From a virus, in IMG/VR virus record IMGVR_UViG_3300012001_000001, positions 1 through 44,260 of that record: 44,260 nucleotides of DNA; one strand, written 5' to 3'. The notes below the pieces were generated by a model. It ran no database searches. It was not told the DNA's origin and worked only from the letters and a program-made list of their open reading frames with translations. Each line of letters starts with the position of its first letter. The stretch's first letter is position 1. Of this stretch, positions 39,809 to 44,260 are shown one piece after another. A program made the position numbers and the translations under genes.

Positions 39809-39858
39809 ATGAAGATGATAGCAGTGACGATAAGAAGTGCATATTTACAAGTGTGCAT
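39736..39858 (-). CDS. Small membrane protein (40 aa)
   Basis: The product starts MHTCKYALLIVTAIIFICS and ends ERLAPSMQVF, one hydrophobic segment or a signal-like start. It is the first gene after promoter copy 3 and has a short leader ending in ACACAAAT. Its function is unknown. Confidence 0.5.
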   Translation of the reverse strand: MHTCKYALLIVTAIIFICSGFAFGYVLGSHERLAPSMQVF

Positions 39859-39888
39859 ATTTGTGTGGGTAATGAAGTGTATGTACTT

Positions 39889-39917
39889 AGTATAGCGTAC
39901 GGAAGTGCACCCGTCAA
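39889..39917 (-). promoter_or_regulatory. Repeated early promoter, copy 3
   Basis: TTGACG (39917-39912), 17-nt spacer, TATACT (39894-39889), minus strand, sharing TTGACGGGTGCACTTCC with the other two copies. It sits just downstream of the tRNA-like RNA and would drive the small membrane genes, the lysozyme-like gene and the replication group. Confidence 0.85.
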
Positions 39918-39940
39918 TAGATAATATGTAGGCTCGGATT

Positions 39941-40079
39941 CGAGAGCAGGGTACGGGCGGCAGGAATCGAACCTGCTATACCGTAGTAACAACCTTATTG
40001 GCCGGTACCACCGTGTTGCGTTGGGCTGTGGACTCCCACGGTTGCCAGTCCTTCTGGCTACGCCCGTACCCTACTCTCG
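39941..40079 (-). ncRNA. tRNA-like structured RNA with extended terminal helix
   Basis: On the minus strand GGGTACGGGCG (40071-40061) pairs perfectly with CGCCCGTACCC (39959-39949). Beyond a 2x2 internal loop, CGAGAG (40079-40074) pairs with CTCTCG (39946-39941). Inside lie a D-arm-like GCC...GGC (40058-40044) and a canonical T-arm, GCAGG-TTCGATT-CCTGC (39976-39960). The anticodon/variable part is 66 nt instead of about 22-40: a 6-bp ACCGTG/CACGGT arm with a 21-nt loop, then a TACCG/CGGTA arm. CCA is not encoded. It may be an aberrant or intron-bearing tRNA, or a tRNA mimic; an ordinary tRNA is unlikely. Confidence 0.6.
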
Positions 40080-40110
40080 TGCCGATAATGACAATGACCA
40101 GAATCAATTC

Positions 40111-40257
40111 CTACTCAATCTCCGCGACCTTCCGACTAATTCTGTTCTGAAGTAATGTGATGGTCTTCCCCGCTCGCCACTGTGCCTCGATCATCTCCTG
40201 AACCCTCCTGCGTTCGTACCAGGTGACCGGTGTCTGATAGGGATCGTAGTAATTCAT
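40111..40257 (-). CDS. Hypothetical basic 48-aa protein
   Basis: Coupled to the upstream gene by ATGA, the product reads MNYYDPYQTPVTWYERRRV and then a basic helix (QEMIEAQWRAGKTITLLQNRI). It is the last gene before the structured RNA. No family is recognised. Confidence 0.55.
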   Translation of the reverse strand: MNYYDPYQTPVTWYERRRVQEMIEAQWRAGKTITLLQNRISRKVAEIE

Positions 40258-40643
40258 GACCGGACGGCAGTAAGAGCGGCAAGGCAGATGGCTCGCTGCT
40301 TATCGAGATTTTCAATATTCGACTCCTGCTCATCTTTTCCGAAGACAACTTTAGTGAGGTACATATGACCGGTATCAGAGTGGAATGTAGTCATCCAGAA
40401 TTGCCAGCCATTATTTTCCATCTTCTGAACCACCTCCATCGTGTGGTTCCAGTCGGTGAGGGGGTTCCATTTATGCTTAATTACGTATTGCTGGCCAGCG
40501 TCATCCTTCCAGACGTCGCTCATCTCGCCGGAGTAGTCGGGCCATCTCTCAGTGTTTTGCTTCCACTCCATCACCTCCACCGCCACAGCCTCTATCAGCT
40601 CCTCATCACTCATGTCTGCCGGTAATTTAAGAGAAGGTGTCAT
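40254..40643 (-). CDS. Phage ABA sandwich domain protein
   Basis: ATG 40643 gives 129 residues (a tracked 158-aa version starts upstream). The pattern LIEAVAVEVMEW near the start, then HTMEVVQKMENNGWQFWM, and finally DKQRAICLAALTAV matches the phage ABA-sandwich family. These small proteins are common in phage early regions and of unknown role. Neighbouring YopX gene fits this context. Confidence 0.7.
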   Translation of the reverse strand: MTPSLKLPADMSDEELIEAVAVEVMEWKQNTERWPDYSGEMSDVWKDDAGQQYVIKHKWNPLTDWNHTMEVVQKMENNGWQFWMTTFHSDTGHMYLTKVVFGKDEQESNIENLDKQRAICLAALTAVRS

Positions 40644-40689
40644 AGATACAAAGTAAGGTAGTTCGTTGGCATCTTCAGTGGAATAGATA

Positions 40690-41085
40690 CTAAACAAGAG
40701 GGGAAAGTAAATCAGAGTTTTGCCAAACATTTCCGATGACTTTGAGCTTATCGAGGTCTAGATCCTCTCCGCACGAATCCCAGAGTTGGCTACCATTCCG
40801 TTCAACATAAAACCCAATGTGCCAATGTCCACGGGAGCACCCGGCCTCGTGCGAACTCATGAACTTCCCGTACTTAATCTCACCGATTTCATCTTTCTCC
40901 GTTAGCACTACATCTCCCTCGTAGATCTCCACGCCGTTCTGGTCGGTGAGGCCGGTAGATTGCATGATAACTGAATCAGTACCAGCACTGTCATGAAGAT
41001 CAAAGAATCTCCCTAGTCGATAAAAACCATCTGTATCCATTTCTTTTTTGAGCTTATCCCAAGCTCGAAATTTAAGGGGTGTCAT
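40690..41085 (-). CDS. YopX family protein
   Basis: The 131-residue protein has the YopX pattern: FRAWDKLKKEMD at the start, MQSTGLTDQNGVEIYEGDVV in the middle, and LKVIGNVWQNSDLL at the end. The fold is known from B. subtilis phage SPbeta; its function is unclear. A common early phage gene. Leader CCCTTCCCCTTACCC, no Shine-Dalgarno. Confidence 0.85.
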   Translation of the reverse strand: MTPLKFRAWDKLKKEMDTDGFYRLGRFFDLHDSAGTDSVIMQSTGLTDQNGVEIYEGDVVLTEKDEIGEIKYGKFMSSHEAGCSRGHWHIGFYVERNGSQLWDSCGEDLDLDKLKVIGNVWQNSDLLSPLV

Positions 41086-41112
41086 GGGTAAGGGGAAGGG
41101 TTAGGATAGGGA

Positions 41113-41367
41113 TTAACGGCCTTGATTTCGGTGGCTCTGGTGCGCATCAGAAACCGTGCCGGCGAAGCCGCAGATAGAACATGGTTCCCAGACTTTTTTC
41201 TTCGGCTTGAGCTTGGCTAACTCCTCCACAAGCTTGGCTATCTTCTCTTCTTGGGAGCGGATATGCTCGCCAATTGCTCTGAGCTTCATGGTTCTGTCAG
41301 CTTGTCCGTTCTCAAGCTCTTTGATAATTGAGTCTATCTCTGCCGTTGATGGTGTTTCGTTGCTCAT
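41113..41367 (-). CDS. Coiled-coil protein with C-terminal Cys/His motif
   Basis: An 84-residue protein with a coiled-coil middle (LRAIGEHIRSQEEKIAKLVEE) and a C-terminal CSICGF...H...H motif like a zinc finger. The leader and first codons duplicate those of the in-frame internal start at 41732 (19 identical bases). No family assigned. Confidence 0.6.
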   Translation of the reverse strand: MSNETPSTAEIDSIIKELENGQADRTMKLRAIGEHIRSQEEKIAKLVEELAKLKPKKKVWEPCSICGFAGTVSDAHQSHRNQGR

Positions 41368-41840
41368 AGGGAAGCAATGCGGTTAAGAACTTCTTGACTA
41401 GAGTGGCCGTCGAACTCAGGCGCTTTTTCCAAAGTCTCTGCAAATTCTGTCTCATCCCATCTGCCCAGCGGCAAATGATATGTCATCTGCGAGCCTGCTT
41501 TCTTGTTTAATCCCAAGAGAAACCAACCGTCATAAGTACTACCGTCACTATGCAGTTTACTTCGCCATGCCCCATCTGGTTTACCAGTCGAAGTTTCCCA
41601 TATGAAAGACGCACATTTACTTTCATAGACTCGGCACAAAGCAATCCAAAGCGTTATCCGATGATCGTACAACTCATTGAATGTGTGGTATCCATCTGAA
41701 GTGGCGCCGGTGATTTGGGTTTCGTTGCTCATAGGGATTTTGGGGCAGTCAGTGCATGCCGCACCGAAATATAATTGTTCGCATTTATGACAGAGAAAAC
41801 CATTGCCGGGGTACTTCTCTGCTTGGGTGAGGGGTGTCAT
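41364..41840 (-). CDS. Conserved phage protein with N-terminal zinc motif
   Basis: The 158-residue frame has a Cys4 segment at 17-32 (CHKCEQLYFGAACTDC). The conserved phage block DGYHTFNELYDHRITLWIALC follows, then TYDGWFLLGLN..., MTYHLPLGRWDE and EFDGHSSQEVLNRI, which I know as an uncharacterised early phage domain. An internal ATG at 41732 (MSNETQITGATS) has a leader identical to that of the next gene and may be the true start, making the zinc segment separate. Both are kept here as one frame. Confidence 0.7.
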   Translation of the reverse strand: MTPLTQAEKYPGNGFLCHKCEQLYFGAACTDCPKIPMSNETQITGATSDGYHTFNELYDHRITLWIALCRVYESKCASFIWETSTGKPDGAWRSKLHSDGSTYDGWFLLGLNKKAGSQMTYHLPLGRWDETEFAETLEKAPEFDGHSSQEVLNRIASL

Positions 41841-41884
41841 AGTGTTAAAATTAAAAGGAATTTAAATGTATTTTGCTGATACCT

Positions 41885-42241
41885 TTATTGGATAAGAAGG
41901 GAAAATAAGAAGTCGATTGTCTCAGGGGATTGGGAGTCGAGGGAGTCTTGGCGGAGGTTCCATTGAGCGTCGGTATGTTTGTCATAATCTACAAACAGAA
42001 CGATTGGTTTCGACAGGCGAATTTCGACATCAGGAGAGGCCAGCAGCACATCAGCGAGTCTAATTTCACGGCAACGTAGATACGGGCATTTCTCTAGGGC
42101 TTTCGCCTCGAATTTTTGGCAATTGCAACCGTCACAAAATCGACGCAAATAAAATGTGTGCTCACCTTTTTGTGAATCAATCTCCGGGTTCGCCTCCACA
42201 ATCTTGGCTCGAATGGCGGATAGCTTTTCATCGTGAGTCAT
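41885..42241 (-). CDS. Conserved phage protein of the LADVLL type
   Basis: ATG 42241, coupled to the HNH gene by ATGA, gives 118 residues. It has MTHDEKLSAIRAKIVEANPE at the start and IRLADVLLASPDVEI near the middle, a combination frequent in small early phage proteins. Four Cys residues (CDGCNC, CPYLRC) suggest metal binding. Function unknown. Confidence 0.65.
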   Translation of the reverse strand: MTHDEKLSAIRAKIVEANPEIDSQKGEHTFYLRRFCDGCNCQKFEAKALEKCPYLRCREIRLADVLLASPDVEIRLSKPIVLFVDYDKHTDAQWNLRQDSLDSQSPETIDFLFSLLIQ

Positions 42242-42636
42242 GCTGCCTTGGGGGAAGAGTAAGTCCATTGATTGGAAGGGCGGCGGTTCCTTGATTGTTC
42301 GCTCTTCGGAATCCATTTGCAGTTGTCGGGTTCGTAGTGACCATTAACATTCATTCGCTCGATACTCGCTCCAAGGAAGTAACTTCCTGCCATATCCTCC
42401 GCAAAGCGAGCGAAAGCCTGCCAGTGGTGGCACACTTTGATCCCACGAGCACCATAGTTTTTGAAGCTCTTGTTGTTTGGGTTCTGGCACCTCTGAAGCA
42501 TCTGGTGCCAACTCCAGTACATCGGATGCCGCTTTCCGTTTCGTGGGGCCATACCATGTTTCGTATTGCCGTGCTCCACACACTTCTGGCGTATGGCCTG
42601 TAGCTTCTCTGCCTGTAGGTCTTTCGGTTGGGTCAT
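42238..42636 (-). CDS. AP2/HNH-type homing endonuclease
   Basis: The 132-residue protein carries YWSWHQMLQRCQNPNN (40-55), YGARGIKVCHHW (61-72) and SIERMNVNGHYEPDNCKW (91-108), the typical order of HNH endonucleases with an AP2-like region. Such genes cleave DNA and spread between phages. Start similarity to its downstream neighbour (EKLQAIR and EKLSAIR) suggests shared origin of the N-terminus or recombination. Confidence 0.8.
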   Translation of the reverse strand: MTQPKDLQAEKLQAIRQKCVEHGNTKHGMAPRNGKRHPMYWSWHQMLQRCQNPNNKSFKNYGARGIKVCHHWQAFARFAEDMAGSYFLGASIERMNVNGHYEPDNCKWIPKSEQSRNRRPSNQWTYSSPKAA

Positions 42637-43031
42637 GATTCAGAGGGAAGAAGATTGTTTTCTTTGAGGTAGATCCACATGGCGGCCAGAGAATCCTGCG
42701 GGCTCACGTAAAGCATGTCTTCCTGATAGCCCAAGGTCGGGTGCTCATCAGCGAGATGCGGCAGGGCGGCACGGTATCCGATGCTGTACTTCTGGACTTC
42801 GGTGTATTCAAACATCTCCTCGAACAGCTCTGAGGCGGTGGGGGCGGCAAGCCATTTACCTATAAGTTCACCTTTCTCATCCATCGGTTGATTGTACCTA
42901 TATCGAACTTCGCCATACTGAGGTTTCCCTGAATCAGAGATTATGAAGTTGCTGCCGCTTTGGTTCCAGCCACTTTTGAGCAATTTAATAGCCCATTCAA
43001 GCGAGACGGTAATGGATTCAGATGTGGTCAT
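42633..43031 (-). CDS. Hypothetical early phage protein (132 aa)
   Basis: A soluble protein with ELFEEMFEYTEVQKYSIGYRA and the C-terminal DSLAAMWIYLKENNLL. I associate the last motif with an uncharacterised phage family that tiles early operons. It is coupled to neighbours on both sides by ATGA. Confidence 0.65.
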   Translation of the reverse strand: MTTSESITVSLEWAIKLLKSGWNQSGSNFIISDSGKPQYGEVRYRYNQPMDEKGELIGKWLAAPTASELFEEMFEYTEVQKYSIGYRAALPHLADEHPTLGYQEDMLYVSPQDSLAAMWIYLKENNLLPSES

Positions 43032-43324
43032 GATGTATAATAAGTAAGGGAATTAATACCAGTCGTTTCTTTCAGCCAGAGAGACAGCTTGCGGAATTGC
43101 GGAACCATTTCCCCTGGCACTCTTTCCTCTACTGGCTTGTCCATCATTCCATGAACGACGTAATTACTGACAACATGATTGAAAATAAGTAGTACATTCA
43201 TGACGTCCGATTCACTGTATCTAATATCGGCTGAACGATTTTCTGCATCGAGAGTGAGACAGGTAGTGGAAAGCTCTTCCAGAACTTCCGCCATTGCCAT
43301 GCCGGTGTTTGGGAGGGTCGTCAT
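43028..43324 (-). CDS. Hypothetical 98-aa protein
   Basis: Starts MTTLPNTGMAMAEVLEELST and has a mixed helical core (SDVMNVLLIFNHVVSNYVVHG). The ATGA overlaps with both neighbours support it. No family recognised. Confidence 0.6.
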   Translation of the reverse strand: MTTLPNTGMAMAEVLEELSTTCLTLDAENRSADIRYSESDVMNVLLIFNHVVSNYVVHGMMDKPVEERVPGEMVPQFRKLSLWLKETTGINSLTYYTS

Positions 43325-43503
43325 AGCCCGTTACGATAAACAGATACAATCAATGTAATAACTTCATCTTCTGTCATGTTCGCGATGAACTTACTGCAGT
43401 CATCCGGCATGTCGTCATCTAATCCGATGTACTGATCCGCATGCGCATACTCTAGGAATGAGAGAAGAGCTTCTGCCTGTTTTTTCTGGAAATAGGTATT
43501 CAT
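43321..43503 (-). CDS. Hypothetical acidic 60-aa protein
   Basis: Acidic protein (FQKKQAEALLSFLEYAHADQ, then GLDDDMPDDCSKF) 2 bp after the DUF6745 stop. It continues the leftward operon. No motif. Confidence 0.6.
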   Translation of the reverse strand: MNTYFQKKQAEALLSFLEYAHADQYIGLDDDMPDDCSKFIANMTEDEVITLIVSVYRNGL

Positions 43504-43505
43504 AT

Positions 43506-44260
43506 TTATGCTTCTACGGTTAATGAATTATATTGCTCTAAAGTTAACCCAAACTTCCATGCTTGGCATAAATCTGCGTCCAAATTCTTTCCTATTTCCG
43601 GGTCTATACCACTAACATAGACACGGGCTGTAGACGGGCAAACATACTTGAGATAATAGGCTGTCTGCGAAAATACATTGTCAATCTTATAAAGCATATT
43701 TCCCCTATCTGATCTATTAATTAGCTCTGCTTTAGTAGATTCTAATAGCTTTTCTGGACCTATTAATTTTAACGCAGCCATACGCTTTTCCATATTCTCA
43801 AGTCCTAAAATGTATTTCATACTGACTTTTTTTGCCGTTATTTTTTTAAATACTTCTGGCTCAAAAAATATACCATATAAATAATGTTGTCCGTAGCCGT
43901 CTGGCCACTGAATAGCGTATCCATCGGTACAATGCAGCTGCATTTGTTCGCGCACTTCAGTCCTCTCAATTTTTGTTGGCATTGGACAGACGATACACAG
44001 TTTATCAAACTGAATCATGTCATAAATTCCTGCATCTAATAAATTTAAAAATGTATCAAAATTCTCATCTTTGACTATTCCTATTTTTCGGAAATAATCA
44101 TAAAATGCACACCATCCATAGTCTCTAATTGATCCATACCAGCAGAATCCAAAATACTCAACGCTATTCCCAACGCTATCCCCAACGCTATTCCTAACGC
44201 TATTCCAAACGCTACTCCCAACGCTACTCCCAACGCTACTCCTAACGCTATTCCCAACGC
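43506..44260 (-). CDS. DUF6745-type protein, C-terminal part (starts at 715 across the join)
   Basis: In frame from the array, the sequence runs SVEYFGFCWYGSIRDYGWC, FYDYFRKIGIVKDENF, and then the DUF6745-like domain. That domain has DGYAIQWPDGYGQHYLYGIFF, then ILGLENMEKRMAALKLIGPEKLL, and the end VYVSGIDPEI, LCQAWKFGLTLEQYNSL. The last pieces match the characteristic C-terminus of DUF6745 proteins. This domain is of unknown function. An internal start at 44018 would drop the array but is less likely because the upstream frame is open. Confidence 0.85.
   Translation of the reverse strand, partial: VGNSVRSSVGSSVGSSVWNSVRNSVGDSVGNSVEYFGFCWYGSIRDYGWCAFYDYFRKIGIVKDENFDTFLNLLDAGIYDMIQFDKLCIVCPMPTKIERTEVREQMQLHCTDGYAIQWPDGYGQHYLYGIFFEPEVFKKITAKKVSMKYILGLENMEKRMAALKLIGPEKLLESTKAELINRSDRGNMLYKIDNVFSQTAYYLKYVCPSTARVYVSGIDPEIGKNLDADLCQAWKFGLTLEQYNSLTVEA
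44160..44260 (-). repeat. Tetrapeptide array, right end of the window
   Basis: The same 12-nt units as at 1-451, from the first unit next to GAG TAT (Glu-Tyr) on the minus strand. Joined to the left copy, the array has 37 full units plus a final NSV. Confidence 0.9.
44162..44260. repeat. Terminal redundancy, right copy (identical to 1-99)
   Basis: Exact 99-base repeat of the window start. Treat one copy as assembly overlap when building the circle. Confidence 0.8.

Noticed and set aside
39777-39992. 71-aa minus frame starting in the tRNA-like RNA
   Set aside because: It begins inside the structured RNA and overlaps promoter copy 3 and the membrane mini-genes; its composition is not protein-like.
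40136-40348. 70-aa minus frame
   Set aside because: Overlaps the ABA-sandwich end and the 48-aa gene; the 48-aa frame has ATGA coupling and is preferred.

Overview
The window is best read as one complete, circularly assembled double-stranded DNA phage genome. Bases 1-99 and 44162-44260 are identical, so the unique circle is 44,161 bp. An open reading frame stays in frame across the join (715 + 656 nt = 1371 nt, 456 codons plus stop). The head-tail genes suggest a short-tailed (podovirus-like) virion: TerS-like protein, TerL, a 729-aa portal, scaffold-like protein, capsid protein, adaptor- and nozzle-like proteins, two large Ala/Gln-rich internal-virion-like proteins and fibres. I see no tape measure, sheath, integrase, RNA polymerase, DNA polymerase, helicase or primase. 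It therefore looks like a lytic phage, or one of unknown lifestyle, that borrows the host replisome.

The host cannot be read directly. Nearly every gene lacks a Shine-Dalgarno sequence and instead carries a pyrimidine-rich leader, yet the visible promoters are canonical sigma70 (TTGAC, 17-bp spacer, TATA). This argues against a Bacteroidota-type promoter system. It would fit a Patescibacteria/CPR-like host, as would the tail of the membrane-anchored muralytic enzyme at 38786-39520. That host call is inference only.

Layout. Two convergent blocks leave a divergent control region at 4466-4687. The leftward block runs from 4465 down through the circle join to 33659. It holds a DUF4373-like replication protein, small zinc and nuclease-like proteins, and a gene whose product carries a 37-unit tetrapeptide array next to a DUF6745 domain. 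A set of small phage genes follows (YopX, ABA-sandwich, AP2/HNH). Then come a structured tRNA-like RNA, a membrane-anchored lysozyme-like protein, a LexA-like winged helix, an SSB-like protein, half a SET domain, a coiled-coil protein, an IS1595-transposase remnant, a secreted mini-protein, the RNA ligase RtcB and an HNH-like protein. Three nearly identical promoters on this strand (2067-2095, 35697-35725, 39889-39917) divide the block into transcription units. The rightward block (4688-33662) starts with small Cys-rich proteins and continues with packaging, head, tail and fibre genes, ending in a lysis cassette. The two blocks meet with overlapping stop codons at 33659-33662.

The most unusual items are: the tetrapeptide-array protein and its conserved partner gene, the repeated early promoter, a cloverleaf-like RNA closed by a 17-bp interrupted helix in a genome that also encodes RtcB, a portal gene whose start codon lies in a perfect 14-bp stem, a truncated SET domain, and a transposase remnant readable only across a +1 frame change.
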